Assembly (NCBI RefSeq): GCF_014202975.1
Contig: NZ_JACHHZ010000003.1
Coordinates: 744,001-808,000 of the forward strand
Origin: Povalibacter uvarum
GTDB taxonomy: Bacteria > Pseudomonadota > Gammaproteobacteria > Steroidobacterales > Steroidobacteraceae
Reading direction: 5' to 3'
Length of the DNA stretch: 64,000 nt
Shown here piece by piece: positions 28,538 to 37,855 of the stretch; positions within the stretch are counted from its first letter, which is position 1, and each line of letters begins with the position of its first letter. The notes under the pieces were generated by a model. The model ran no database searches. It was not told the DNA's origin and saw nothing but the letters and a program-made list of their open reading frames with translations. A program made the position numbers and the translations under genes.

Positions 28538-29503
28538 CTACAACCATTTCTCCTTCCGCAATTTCCAGAACAACAGCCCATCCAGCCCGACCATCAGCCC
28601 GATCGCCAGGAAGTAGCCGTACTTCCACTTCAGCTCGGGCATCAGTTCGAAATTCATGCCGTAGATGCCGGCGATCAAGGTCGGAACCGCCACCAGTGCG
28701 GCGTACGCGGCGAGACGTTTCATCACTTCGCCTTCCTGCAGCGAGATCATCGAAACGTTCACGGTCGTTGCGCTGATGAGCGTGTCGCGGGCTGATTCGA
28801 TCGACTGGTTGAGTCGCTGCAGATGGTCGGCGATATCGCGGAAGTACTCCTGCATGCCCGTGCACATCAGCGGCACGCGCGCTCCCGAAAGATTCCCGAT
28901 GGCTTCCAGGAGCGGCGTCACGGCGTGCTTGATGAGCATCAGCCGCTGCTTCAACGCGTATAGGGCCTCGATGTTGTCGCGCAGGGACATGCCCGCGAAG
29001 ATCCGTTCCTCCAGGGTCTCGAGTTCGTCTTCGAGGCGATCGAGAATCGGAAAGTAGCGGTCGACGACCGCGTCGATGAGTGCGTAGAGCACGTAACCCG
29101 GTCCGTAGCGCAGCAGCTCCGGCTCACGCTCGGAGCGCGCACGCACTTCCTGGAATCCGCGTTCCGCCCGGTTGCGCACGGAGAGCACATAGTTGCGGCC
29201 GACGAAGATGTCGGCTTCACCCACGATGAGTTCCCCGTCCTTCTCCTCGATCATGTGGACGACGGCGAACAGGCCGCCGCCGTACTCCTCGATCTTCGGT
29301 CGCTGATGGCCTTTCTGTGCGTCTTCCACCGCGAGTGGGTGCAGATGGAACTGCGCCCGCATGACGGCAAGCTCCTGCGGTCCGGGATCGACGAGCGCCA
29401 CCCAGACGAAGCAGTCCGGTTGCTCGAGATAGTGATGGATCTCCTCCACCGAGATCTCGGCGAGCTTCTGGCCGTTTCGATACGCGACGCAGGTCCTCAG
29501 CAT
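28538..29503 (-). CDS. corA: Magnesium/cobalt transporter CorA
   Basis: 321-residue pentameric inner-membrane channel. The large N-terminal cytoplasmic domain (WVALVDPGPQELAVMRAQFHLHPLAVEDAQKGHQRPKIEEYGGGLFAVVHMI) is followed by two C-terminal TM helices. The first ends in the selectivity motif IAGIYGMNFELMPEL (GMN); the second is GYFLAIGLMVGLDGLLFWKL, with a basic C-terminal tail. Divergent from the kdp operon, sharing the region that holds the KdpE-like site. Confidence 0.95.
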   Translation of the reverse strand: MLRTCVAYRNGQKLAEISVEEIHHYLEQPDCFVWVALVDPGPQELAVMRAQFHLHPLAVEDAQKGHQRPKIEEYGGGLFAVVHMIEEKDGELIVGEADIFVGRNYVLSVRNRAERGFQEVRARSEREPELLRYGPGYVLYALIDAVVDRYFPILDRLEDELETLEERIFAGMSLRDNIEALYALKQRLMLIKHAVTPLLEAIGNLSGARVPLMCTGMQEYFRDIADHLQRLNQSIESARDTLISATTVNVSMISLQEGEVMKRLAAYAALVAVPTLIAGIYGMNFELMPELKWKYGYFLAIGLMVGLDGLLFWKLRKEKWL

Positions 29504-29566
29504 GGCAACTCTCTCGTCAGTACGTGCACGGCCCGGATTGTGAATCCGCGGGCGGTAATTTGCATC

Positions 29567-29585
29567 CTTATGCTTTTTTTATGCC
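29567..29585 (+). promoter_or_regulatory. KdpE-type operator of the kdp operon
   Basis: CTTATGCTTTTTTTATGCC, a direct repeat TTATGC with an 11-bp offset across a T7 run, 73 bp before the first kdp-operon start codon. As I remember it, the E. coli kdpFABC site recognised by phospho-KdpE has the same shape and spacing (TTATAC-T7-ACACC). This supports induction by the KdpDE encoded downstream under potassium limitation. Confidence 0.7.
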
Positions 29586-29657
29586 GCGCGATGTTCTTCT
29601 GTCGGCAACTTTATGAGGGCATCGATAGATTGAGCCGCATCGGAAAGAGGTGCGGTC

Positions 29658-29753
29658 ATGCAGGATCTGCTGTTCATCGGGCTCATCGCAGCGCTGTACG
29701 CGCTGACGCACGGCCTCGTCGTCGCGCTCTCGCGACTGGGGAGGATCGAATGA
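29658..29753 (+). CDS. 31-aa small membrane protein leading the kdp operon
   Basis: MQDLLFIGLIAALYALTHGL-VVALSRLGRIE: a single TM helix with a basic C terminus. AAAGAGG lies 8-13 nt before the ATG. The stop overlaps the kdpF start as ATGA, so translation is coupled. Small proteins with an ALTxGLV...RL pattern recur in front of kdpF in many proteobacteria and are usually unannotated. A KdpFABC assembly or stability role is a guess from position. Confidence 0.8.
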   Translation: MQDLLFIGLIAALYALTHGLVVALSRLGRIE

Positions 29754-29836
29754 CCTTCATCCAGTTCGCGATGTGGGTCGCGGCCGCGCTCGCGGTCTAT
29801 CTGATCTACGCCTTGCTGAAGGCGGAAAAATTCTGA
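29750..29836 (+). CDS. kdpF: K+-transporting ATPase subunit KdpF
   Basis: 28-residue single-span peptide (MTFIQFAMWVAAALAVYLIY-ALLKAEKF) that stabilises the KdpFABC complex. The C-terminal YLIYALLKAEKF closely mirrors the YLVYALINAEAF of E. coli KdpF as I recall it. It overlaps the preceding small ORF by 4 bp (ATGA) and lies 13 bp before kdpA. Confidence 0.93.
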   Translation: MTFIQFAMWVAAALAVYLIYALLKAEKF

Positions 29837-29849
29837 CGCGGAGAAACTG

Positions 29850-31574
29850 ATGACGATTGCAGCGATCGTGCTGGGGCTCGCAGTGCTAGCCCTGGCGACA
29901 GTGTGCGGCCGGCCCCTGGGGTACTACATTGCCGATGTCCTCGATGGCAAGGCAACGCCCCGGAGTCGCTTCCGTTTCAACATCGAGCGCTGGATCTACC
30001 GTGTCGCCGGAGTCGATGCGGAACGCGAGACCGGTTGGAAGCAATATGCTGTCGGTGTCCTGCTTTTCAGTGTCGTCGGAACGCTGTTCGTCTATGCCTT
30101 GCAGCGGTTGCAGGCGGTGTTGCCGCTCAATCCACAGGCTTTCGGCGCGGTGACGCCGGATTCGTCCTTCAATACCGCGGTCAGCTTCGTGACCAACACG
30201 AACTGGCAGGGGTACGCGGGCGAATCGACGATGAGTCACCTCACGCAGATGGCAGGGCTCGCGGTTCAGAATTTTGTTTCGGCAGCGACGGGCATCGCTG
30301 TGGCGGCGGCGTTGATCCGCGGCTTCGCGCGCCACACTTCCACGACGATCGGCAATTTCTGGGTCGACCTGACCCGCGTCACGCTGTACGTGCTGTTGCC
30401 GCTCGCAGCGGTCATGGCACTCGTGCTCGTCTCACAGGGCGTGATCCAGAACTTTGACGCGTACAAGGAAGTGACAGCAGTTGCACAGGGCAGCACCCAG
30501 ACGCTGCCGATGGGACCCGTCGCTTCGCAGGAGGCCATCAAGGAGCTGGGCACCAACGGCGGCGGATTCTTCAACGCGAACTCCGCGCATCCCTACGAGA
30601 ACCCGAACACGCTGACCAATTTCATTCAGCTGTTCGCGATCCTCCTGATTCCGATCGCGCTGACATTCACGTTCGGCCGGATGGTCGGCGACGCGAGGCA
30701 GGGGTGGGCCGTGCTCGCGGGCATGGCGATCCTGTTCGTCGCACTCTGGCTCGTCGCTGTTCACTTCGAGCAGCAGGGCAACCCGGTCTTCACGCAGGTC
30801 GGTGCCGACGTGGCTCGTTCCGATACCCAGCCGGGCGGCAATATGGAGGGGAAGGAAGCGCGCTTCGGCGTAGGTGCGTCGGCATTGTTCGTTGCCGTCA
30901 CGACGGCGACGTCCACCGGTGCCGTGAACACGATGCACGATTCGATGACGCCGATGGGAGGGCTCGTGCCGATGTTCCTCATGCAGCTCGGCGAAGTCGC
31001 CTTCGGCGGTGTCGGCTCCGGCCTCTACGGCATGCTGATCTACGCACTGCTCGGCGTTTTCATTGCCGGCCTCATGATCGGTCGCACGCCGGAGTATCTC
31101 GGCAAGAAGATCGAAGCGTTCGACATGAAGATGACGTCGATCGCGATCCTGGCCACGCCCTTCGTCGTGCTCATCGGCACTGCTGTCGCCGTGTCCGTGG
31201 AAGCAGGAAAAATCGGTGTGGCCAATCCCGGTGCTCACGGCTTCTCAGAGATCCTGTACGCATTCAGCTCCGCCGGCAACAACAACGGCAGCGCCTTCGC
31301 CGGCCTCTCGGCGAACACCCCGTTCTACAACACGGCGCTCGGTATCGCGATGTGGCTCGGCCGCTTCTGGGTGCTGATCCCTGTGCTTGCGATCGCCGGC
31401 TCTCTCGCCGCAAAGAAGCGCGCACCCGTAACCGCCGGCACGCTACCGACTCACGGCCCGCTGTTCGTCGTGCTGCTCATCGGCTCGGTACTGCTGATCG
31501 GCGCACTGACGTACGTGCCCGCGCTGGCCTTGGGACCGGTGGTGGAGCAGCTGATGATGAGCGGCGAGAAATGA
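29850..31574 (+). CDS. kdpA: K+-transporting ATPase subunit KdpA
   Basis: 574-residue channel-like, K+-selective membrane subunit. The four selectivity-filter loops are visible: TNTNWQGYAGE, LGTNGGGFFNANS, TSTGAVNTMHDS and SSAGNNNGSAF. About ten TM helices. The stop codon TGA is the first part of a heptamer-repeat element that separates kdpA from kdpB. Confidence 0.97.
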   Translation: MTIAAIVLGLAVLALATVCGRPLGYYIADVLDGKATPRSRFRFNIERWIYRVAGVDAERETGWKQYAVGVLLFSVVGTLFVYALQRLQAVLPLNPQAFGAVTPDSSFNTAVSFVTNTNWQGYAGESTMSHLTQMAGLAVQNFVSAATGIAVAAALIRGFARHTSTTIGNFWVDLTRVTLYVLLPLAAVMALVLVSQGVIQNFDAYKEVTAVAQGSTQTLPMGPVASQEAIKELGTNGGGFFNANSAHPYENPNTLTNFIQLFAILLIPIALTFTFGRMVGDARQGWAVLAGMAILFVALWLVAVHFEQQGNPVFTQVGADVARSDTQPGGNMEGKEARFGVGASALFVAVTTATSTGAVNTMHDSMTPMGGLVPMFLMQLGEVAFGGVGSGLYGMLIYALLGVFIAGLMIGRTPEYLGKKIEAFDMKMTSIAILATPFVVLIGTAVAVSVEAGKIGVANPGAHGFSEILYAFSSAGNNNGSAFAGLSANTPFYNTALGIAMWLGRFWVLIPVLAIAGSLAAKKRAPVTAGTLPTHGPLFVVLLIGSVLLIGALTYVPALALGPVVEQLMMSGEK

Positions 31575-31658
31575 GCGGTAAGCAACGAGCAACGAGCGGT
31601 GAGCAACGAGCCAGAGGGCTCTGATCCTCTTCTGGCTCACAGCCCATAGCCTCTCCTG
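31573..31658. repeat. Inverted heptamer-phased stem element between kdpA and kdpB
   Basis: Left arm: six units in exact 7-bp register (GAGCGGT, AAGCAAC, GAGCAAC, GAGCGGT, GAGCAAC, GAGCCAG; 31573-31614). Right arm: GGCTCAC, AGCCCAT, AGCCTCT (31634-31654), complementary in outline. The loop edge TTCTGGCTC is shared with the elements at 3048 and 45771. It sits inside the kdp operon and begins in the kdpA stop codon. Confidence 0.88.
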
Positions 31659-31669
31659 GAGTTCCTCCC

Positions 31670-33724
31670 ATGTCCCGTTCCCCGAGACCCTTGTTCGAAC
31701 CTGCTCTCATCCGGTCCGCGCTGGCGGGTTCGCTCCGCAAGCTCGACCCTCGCGCCCAGTGGCGCAATCCCGTGATGTTCGTCGTCTACGTCGGCGCGAT
31801 TCTCACGAGCTTGCTGTGGGTGCAGTCGCTCGACGGCCAGGGCGATGCGCCGTCCGGTTTCATCCTGGGCGTGTCGGCCTGGCTGTGGATCACTGTGCTG
31901 TTCGCGAACTTCGCCGAAGCGCTCGCTGAAGGCCGGAGCAAGGCGCAGGCGGCCTCGCTGAAGGGATTGAAGCAAGCGGTGCAGGCGAAGGTGCTCACGC
32001 ACCCGAAGCAGCGGCACACGCACCGCAATGTGCCGGCGACGGAGTTGCGGATCGACGATATCGTGGTGGCCGAGGCGGGCGATATCATTCCCGCGGACGG
32101 AATCGTCATCGACGGCGCGGCTTCGGTGGATGAAAGCGCGATCACCGGAGAGTCAGCGCCCGTGATCCGTGAGTCGGGGGGAGATTTCTCCTCGGTCACC
32201 GGCGGGACGAGAGTGTTGTCGGACTGGATCGTCGTGAAGATCACCGTCAATCCCGGCCAGACGTTCATCGACCGGATGATCGCAATGGTCGAAGGCGCGC
32301 GCCGGCAGAAGACCCCGAACGAGGTTGCGCTGACGATCCTGCTCGTGGCGCTGACCCTGGTCTTCCTGCTCGCGACCGTGACGCTGTTCCCGTTCTCCGT
32401 ATATGGCGTCGAGGTGACGAAGCTCGGTCAGCCGGTGACGATCACGGCGCTGATTGCCTTGCTGGTGTGCCTCATTCCCACGACCATCGGCGGATTGCTC
32501 TCGGCGATCGGTATCGCGGGCATGAATCGCATGATGCAGGCGAACGTCATCGCGACGTCCGGTCGTGCGGTCGAAGCAGCAGGCGATGTGGATGTGTTGC
32601 TGCTCGACAAGACCGGCACGATCACGCTGGGCAACCGGCAGGCGGCGGCGTTCCTGCCGGCGAGCGGAGTGACGGAGCACGAGCTGGCGGATGCGGCACA
32701 GCTCGCATCGCTGGCCGATGAAACGCCCGAGGGGCGGAGCATCGTCGTGCTGGCCAAGCGCTTCGATATCAGGGAGCGCTCATCGCAGGATCTCACCTTC
32801 GTTCCGTTCTCCGCGCACACGCGGATGAGCGGCGTCGATGCGGGCACCCGGCAGGTCCGCAAGGGTGCGCCCGATGCGATTCGCAAGCATGTCGAGGCTC
32901 TGGGGCAGCGTGTGCCGCCGGATGTCACGCAGGTGATCGAGACCGTCGCGCGTCGTGGCAGCACGCCGCTCGTCGTGTCGGACGACGCAAAGGTGCTCGG
33001 CGTCATCGAGCTGAAAGACATCGTCAAGGGCGGCATCAAGGAGCGCTTCGCCGAGTTGCGGCGCATGGGCATCAAGACGGTGATGATCACCGGCGACAAC
33101 GCCCTGACGGCGGCAGCTATCGCAGCGGAAGCGGGCGTCGATGATTTCCTCGCTGAAGCGACGCCCGAGATGAAGCTCAAGCTCATTCGCGAGCATCAGG
33201 CGCAAGGACGCCTCGTCGCGATGACCGGCGACGGCACCAACGACGCGCCGGCACTGGCCCAGGCCGATGTGGCTGTCGCAATGAACTCGGGCACGCAGGC
33301 CGCGAAGGAAGCCGGGAACATGGTCGATCTGGATTCCAACCCGACCAAGCTCATCGAGGTCGTGGAGACCGGCAAGCAAATGCTCATGACCCGCGGGTCG
33401 CTGACGACGTTCAGCATCGCGAACGACCTGGCGAAGTACTTCGCGATCATTCCGGCTGCCTTCGCCACCACCTATCCGCAACTCAACGCGCTGAACATCA
33501 TGCAGCTCGAGAATCCTTCGTCAGCGATTCTGTCGGCCGTGATCTTCAATGCGCTGATCATCGTCTTCCTGGTGCCGCTGGCGCTGAAGGGCGTGAAGTA
33601 CCGGCCACTCGGCGCTGCCACGCTGCTTCGACGCAATCTCCTTGTCTATGGTCTCGGCGGCATCGTCGTTCCTTTTCTCGGCATCAAGCTGATCGATCTG
33701 CTGCTGACGGGCATCGCGGGGTAA
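31670..33724 (+). CDS. kdpB: K+-transporting P-type ATPase subunit KdpB
   Basis: 684-residue catalytic subunit. Actuator motif ITGESAPV, phosphorylation site [14 protein letters not shown], nucleotide-binding [10 protein letters not shown] and hinge [32 protein letters not shown] ([12 protein letters not shown]), with membrane helices [13 protein letters not shown] and others. It couples ATP hydrolysis to K+ movement through KdpA. Ribosome site GGAGTTCCTCCC precedes the ATG, just outside the heptamer element. Confidence 0.98.
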   Translation: MSRSPRPLFEPALIRSALAGSLRKLDPRAQWRNPVMFVVYVGAILTSLLWVQSLDGQGDAPSGFILGVSAWLWITVLFANFAEALAEGRSKAQAASLKGLKQAVQAKVLTHPKQRHTHRNVPATELRIDDIVVAEAGDIIPADGIVIDGAASVDESAITGESAPVIRESGGDFSSVTGGTRVLSDWIVVKITVNPGQTFIDRMIAMVEGARRQKTPNEVALTILLVALTLVFLLATVTLFPFSVYGVEVTKLGQPVTITALIALLVCLIPTTIGGLLSAIGIAGMNRMMQANVIATSGRAVEAAGDVDVLLLDKTGTITLGNRQAAAFLPASGVTEHELADAAQLASLADETPEGRSIVVLAKRFDIRERSSQDLTFVPFSAHTRMSGVDAGTRQVRKGAPDAIRKHVEALGQRVPPDVTQVIETVARRGSTPLVVSDDAKVLGVIELKDIVKGGIKERFAELRRMGIKTVMITGDNALTAAAIAAEAGVDDFLAEATPEMKLKLIREHQAQGRLVAMTGDGTNDAPALAQADVAVAMNSGTQAAKEAGNMVDLDSNPTKLIEVVETGKQMLMTRGSLTTFSIANDLAKYFAIIPAAFATTYPQLNALNIMQLENPSSAILSAVIFNALIIVFLVPLALKGVKYRPLGAATLLRRNLLVYGLGGIVVPFLGIKLIDLLLTGIAG

Positions 33725-33729
33725 GCATC

Positions 33730-34317
33730 ATGACTTCACAGATCCGACCGGTACTCGTCCTCTTCGCATTCCTCACGCTGATGACCGGAGTGGTGTATCC
33801 CTTCGTCGTCACTGGCATCGGGACGGCGCTCTTTCCGGATGCGGCGAGAGGCAGCCTGATCGTGAGAGACGGTCAGCCGATCGGCTCGCGCCTCATCGGC
33901 CGGAGCTTCACGGAGCCGAAGTATTTCTGGGGACGCCCGTCGGCAACGGCGACCGCGCCCTACAACGCGCTCGCGTCGGGCGGTTCCAATCAGGGACCGC
34001 TGAATCCAGCGCTGGAGGAGGCTGTGAGAGGTCGCATCGAAGCACTGCGTACGGCGGATCCGGGCAACGGTGCGCTCATTCCGGTGGATCTGATTACCGC
34101 GTCCGCGAGTGGTCTCGACCCTCACATCAGCGTTGCAGCGGCGCAGTACCAGGTGGCGCGAGTCGCCAACGCACGAGGATTGCCTGCGACGCAGGTCGGC
34201 GAGCTCGTCGTCGGGCATACGAGCGAACGATGGCTGGGACTGTTCGGCGAACCGACGGTCAACGTGCTCGCATTGAATCTGGCTCTGGACGACATCGCGG
34301 GACGGGTAGGCGAGTGA
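33730..34317 (+). CDS. kdpC: K+-transporting ATPase subunit KdpC
   Basis: 195-residue single-TM periplasmic subunit (N-terminal helix VLVLFAFLTLMTGVVYPFVVTGIG). Family motifs: GSRLIGRSFTEPKYFWGRPSAT, YNALASGGSNQGPLNPAL, PVDLITASASGLDPHISVAAAQYQVARVA and LGLFGEPTVNVLALNLAL. Five bp after kdpB, so coupled. Confidence 0.97.
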   Translation: MTSQIRPVLVLFAFLTLMTGVVYPFVVTGIGTALFPDAARGSLIVRDGQPIGSRLIGRSFTEPKYFWGRPSATATAPYNALASGGSNQGPLNPALEEAVRGRIEALRTADPGNGALIPVDLITASASGLDPHISVAAAQYQVARVANARGLPATQVGELVVGHTSERWLGLFGEPTVNVLALNLALDDIAGRVGE

Positions 34318-34354
34318 TCGCGACGATCGCACGATCCAGCGCATAATCCAGCGC

Positions 34355-37027
34355 ATGGCCGAGTCCGACACCGTTCGACCTTCTCCGGAAGCGTTGCTGG
34401 CCGAGGCGCAGCGTCATGAGCGCGGCCGCCTGAAAATATTCCTCGGCGCCGCGCCGGGTGTCGGCAAGACGTACGAAATGCTCAGCGTTGCCCGCCGCAA
34501 ACTCGCGGAGGGCGTCGATGTCGCTGTCGGTATCGTCGAGACGCATGGACGGCAGGAGACGGAAGCGCTGTTGCACGGCCTGCCGCGGATTCCCCGCCGG
34601 CGGCTGACACATCGCGAACGCGAGCTGGAAGAGCTCGATCTCGACGCGCTGCTCGAACACAAGCCGAGGCTGGCGCTGGTCGATGAGCTGGCGCACACGA
34701 ATGTCCCCGGCTCGCGGCACGCGAAGCGGTATCAGGACGTCCAGGAACTGCTGGACGCCGGTATCGATGTCTACACGACGCTGAACGTCCAGCACCTCGA
34801 AAGCTTCAATGACATCGTCGGTCGGATCACGGGTGTCGAGGTTCGCGAGACGGTGCCCGATGCGATCATCGAGCAGGCACATGACGTCGAGCTGATCGAC
34901 CTGCCGCCGGACGACCTGATCGAACGCCTGCGACAGGGGAAGGTTTACGTTCCCGACGCTGCTCGTCGAGCCCTCGATCACTATTTCTCCCGCGGCAATC
35001 TGCTGGCGCTGCGGGAACTTGCACTGCGCGCGGCATCCGAGCGGGTTGACGACGACATGTCGGTGTTCATGCGCGCGCATGCGATTGCAGGTCCGTGGCC
35101 CGCACGCGGACGCTTGATCGTCTGCGTCGATGCGACTGCTGCCAGCGAGCACGTCATCCGCACGGCAAAGCGGCTGGCCGATCAGCGGCATCTGCCCTGG
35201 ACGGCGATCTACGTTCAGACGCTGGGGTCGGCGACCTCGGCGCGTGCCCGGCTCGATGCGAATCTCGCGCTCGCATCACAGCTCGGAGCCGACACGGCGA
35301 TTCTCACGGGCGATCGGGTCGGTGAAGTCATTGTCGAGTATTCGCGGACCCACAACGCGGCTCAGATCGTGGTCGGTCGATCCATGGACGTGCGTCATCG
35401 CTTCTGGCCGAGACGTCGTCTCGCTCAGTGGCTGCTCGATCATGCGACGGATTTCGAGATCACGATCGTTGCGGCGCCGATCAACGGATCGGGTGACGGT
35501 CGGCCAGTGCAATCGGATCGTGCGCGCAAGTGGCTCACGTCCCGCGATGTAGCGCTCGCGATCGGATTCTCCGCGGGCGCTGCAGTGATCGGAAAGCTGC
35601 TCGAGCCGTACACTGACAGTGCGAGCCTGGCTTTGATATTCCTGCTGGCTGCGACGTTCGCTGGCGCGACCGGCGGGCTCGTGGCTTCCGTGCTGTGCAG
35701 CGTGATCGCGTTCACGGCGTACAACTATTTGTTCACCGAGCCGCGGTACTCGCTGAGTGTCGACAATCCTCAGGATGTCACGACGCTCGTGGTGTTTCTC
35801 GCAGTGTCGTTCGTCGTGGGCCAGCTTGCTGCGCGCCTGCGCCGGCAGGCACATGACGCATGGTTGAGCACGAGGCGCGTCGAGACGCTGTTCGATTTCT
35901 CACGACGGCTCGCAACTGCCGTCGATGATCGCGATCTGCTCACCGCCGCAGCCACAGGCCTGTCCGAGTTGCTCGGCAAACGCTGCGTGGTTCTGCGGGC
36001 GAATGCACAGCACCGCGCGGATCCGCCGGTGGAACTCGAACGGGCAGGGGAGTTTCGCGATACCGATCAGGCGGCCGCCGACTGGGCCATCGGTCATCGC
36101 GAGACCGCGGGTCGCGGCACAGGAACGCTGCCGGCTGCCGCGTGGTACTTCGTGCCCATCCAACAGTCCGGCGAGGTGTTCGGTGTGATTGGCGTTCATC
36201 TGCCCGCGACGTCCGATGGAGTCGACGCTGAGCAGAATCGTCTGTTGTTCACGTTGCAAACGCAGCTGGCGGCGGCATGCGAGCGCTTTCGTCTTCGCGA
36301 GGCTGCACAGAGCGCTCAGATTCAGAAAGCAGCCGAGTCGTTGCGCGCGGCATTGCTGGCATCCGTCTCGCACGATTTGCGTACGCCGCTGGTATCGATC
36401 ACTGGTGCACTCACCGCGCTGCGCGAACTATCCCATCGCATTCCGGAGGAAGACCAGGATCGGCTTCTCGGCAGTGCCATCGGGGAAGCGCAGCGACTCA
36501 ATCGCCTGATTCAGAATCTTCTCGACATGACGCGGCTGTCGCACGGCGCGCTCGCGCTGCGTGCAAGCGCGGTTGACGTTCGCGATGCAGTGAGCCAGGC
36601 AATCTCACAGCTCGACGGTGTGCTTGCAGGTCACCAGGTCGATGTCCTCATTCCTGCAACCCTCCCACCGGTGCATGCGGACGCGACGCTGCTCGGACAG
36701 GTGCTGGCGAATCTTCTGGAGAACGCGGGCAAGTTCGCGCCGTCCGGGACGACCGTGCGAGTCGATGCGCATGCGACGGCAGACGCGATCTATGTGACTG
36801 TGGCTGATCGAGGCCCGGGAATCCCCGCGGCGGAGCGAGGCAGGGTCTTCGATCTGTTCTATCGCGCCGGACAGCGCGACAACGGAACGGCAGGTGCAGG
36901 CATGGGGCTCGCGATCTCGAAAGGGTTCGTCGAAGCCATGGGCGGGAAGATCGGGATAGCGGATAGCGCGGAAGGCACGGCGGTGGAGATTCAATTGCCG
37001 CGCGCTCCCGCGGTCATCCCCGCGTAA
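34355..37027 (+). CDS. kdpD: Sensor histidine kinase KdpD
   Basis: 890 residues. The N-terminal KdpD domain has Walker A GAAPGVGKTYEML and Walker B ALVDELAHTNVPGS. A USP-like domain follows (RLIVCVDATAASEHVIRTAKRL, ~250-370), then four short-loop TM helices (DUF4118, ~400-500), GAF (~530-650), HisKA with phospho-His in SVSHDLRTPLVSITGAL, and HATPase (LLENAGKFAPSG, DRGPGIPAAERGRVFDLFYR, GAGMGLAISKGFVEAMGG). It senses K+ limitation and phosphorylates KdpE. It lies 37 bp after kdpC. Confidence 0.97.
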   Translation: MAESDTVRPSPEALLAEAQRHERGRLKIFLGAAPGVGKTYEMLSVARRKLAEGVDVAVGIVETHGRQETEALLHGLPRIPRRRLTHRERELEELDLDALLEHKPRLALVDELAHTNVPGSRHAKRYQDVQELLDAGIDVYTTLNVQHLESFNDIVGRITGVEVRETVPDAIIEQAHDVELIDLPPDDLIERLRQGKVYVPDAARRALDHYFSRGNLLALRELALRAASERVDDDMSVFMRAHAIAGPWPARGRLIVCVDATAASEHVIRTAKRLADQRHLPWTAIYVQTLGSATSARARLDANLALASQLGADTAILTGDRVGEVIVEYSRTHNAAQIVVGRSMDVRHRFWPRRRLAQWLLDHATDFEITIVAAPINGSGDGRPVQSDRARKWLTSRDVALAIGFSAGAAVIGKLLEPYTDSASLALIFLLAATFAGATGGLVASVLCSVIAFTAYNYLFTEPRYSLSVDNPQDVTTLVVFLAVSFVVGQLAARLRRQAHDAWLSTRRVETLFDFSRRLATAVDDRDLLTAAATGLSELLGKRCVVLRANAQHRADPPVELERAGEFRDTDQAAADWAIGHRETAGRGTGTLPAAAWYFVPIQQSGEVFGVIGVHLPATSDGVDAEQNRLLFTLQTQLAAACERFRLREAAQSAQIQKAAESLRAALLASVSHDLRTPLVSITGALTALRELSHRIPEEDQDRLLGSAIGEAQRLNRLIQNLLDMTRLSHGALALRASAVDVRDAVSQAISQLDGVLAGHQVDVLIPATLPPVHADATLLGQVLANLLENAGKFAPSGTTVRVDAHATADAIYVTVADRGPGIPAAERGRVFDLFYRAGQRDNGTAGAGMGLAISKGFVEAMGGKIGIADSAEGTAVEIQLPRAPAVIPA

Positions 37028-37034
37028 GCGGTTC

Positions 37035-37060
37035 GTCATTCCCGCTTTCGCGGGAATGAC
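37035..37060. repeat. REP-like palindrome between kdpD and kdpE
   Basis: A perfect 26-bp palindrome with arms GTCATTCCCGCTT inside the 93-bp kdpD-kdpE gap. Such hairpins within operons often mark mRNA processing or 3'-end protection. It may lower kdpE expression relative to kdpD or merely be an insertion. Confidence 0.8.
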
Positions 37061-37120
37061 AGCCACAAGGCGTAAAGCTACTCTGCGCTGGCACACAACC
37101 CAATCCCTCACACTCAGCCC

Positions 37121-37804
37121 ATGCAAGCCCGACCCCGCCTCCTGATCGTCGATGACGAAGAACAGATCCGCCTGTTCCTGCGCATCACGCTCAATGCAGC
37201 GGGCTACGATCCGATCGAAGCATCGACAGGCCGCGAGGCGATCGAGGCGTGCACGGGAAAGAAGCCCGATCTCGTCCTGCTCGATCTGGGCCTGCCGGAC
37301 ATCTCCGGGATCGACGTGATCCGCGCCGTCAGGGTCTGGACGCAGTTGCCCATCATCGTGCTTTCCGTGCGTTCCGATGAGTCGGACAAGGTAGCGGCGC
37401 TCGACGCGGGCGCCAACGACTATGTTCAGAAGCCCTTCGGTACCGCCGAACTGCTTGCACGCATCCGCGCATCGTTGCGTGCGCATTCGGGAGAGACCGC
37501 CGACCCGGTGATCGAAGCGGGTGGCCTGAGAATCGACATTCCCGCTCATGAAGTCCGGCGCGATGGGCAGCTGGTCAAGCTGTCGCCCAAGGAATTCGAT
37601 CTGCTGCTCGTGCTTGCCCGTGCGGCCGGGCGCGTCTGCACTCATCGCCACCTGCTCGAAAGCGTCTGGGGGAAATTGCATCGGGACGACGTGCAATACC
37701 TGCGCGTCTACGTCGGGCAGTTGCGGGAAAAGCTCGGCGACAACGAAGGCGTGCCGAAACACATCGTGAACGAGCCGGGGATCGGCTATCGACTGGTGGT
37801 CTGA
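37121..37804 (+). CDS. kdpE: Response regulator KdpE
   Basis: 227-residue OmpR-type regulator. Receiver: acidic pair LIVDDEEQIR, phospho-Asp in LVLLDLGLPDISG, Thr/Ser switch VLSVRSDE and Lys in VQKPFGTAELLARIRASLR. Winged helix: VRRDGQLVKLSPKEFDLLLVLARAAGRVCTHRHLLESVWG...YLRVYVGQLREKLGD...EPGIGYRLV. The probable target is the direct repeat at 29567. Confidence 0.97.
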   Translation: MQARPRLLIVDDEEQIRLFLRITLNAAGYDPIEASTGREAIEACTGKKPDLVLLDLGLPDISGIDVIRAVRVWTQLPIIVLSVRSDESDKVAALDAGANDYVQKPFGTAELLARIRASLRAHSGETADPVIEAGGLRIDIPAHEVRRDGQLVKLSPKEFDLLLVLARAAGRVCTHRHLLESVWGKLHRDDVQYLRVYVGQLREKLGDNEGVPKHIVNEPGIGYRLVV

Positions 37805-37855
37805 CCGGAGCGCCGGCGGTGTAAGAAAGCCGCTGCTGCCCGCACTACCGGATAC

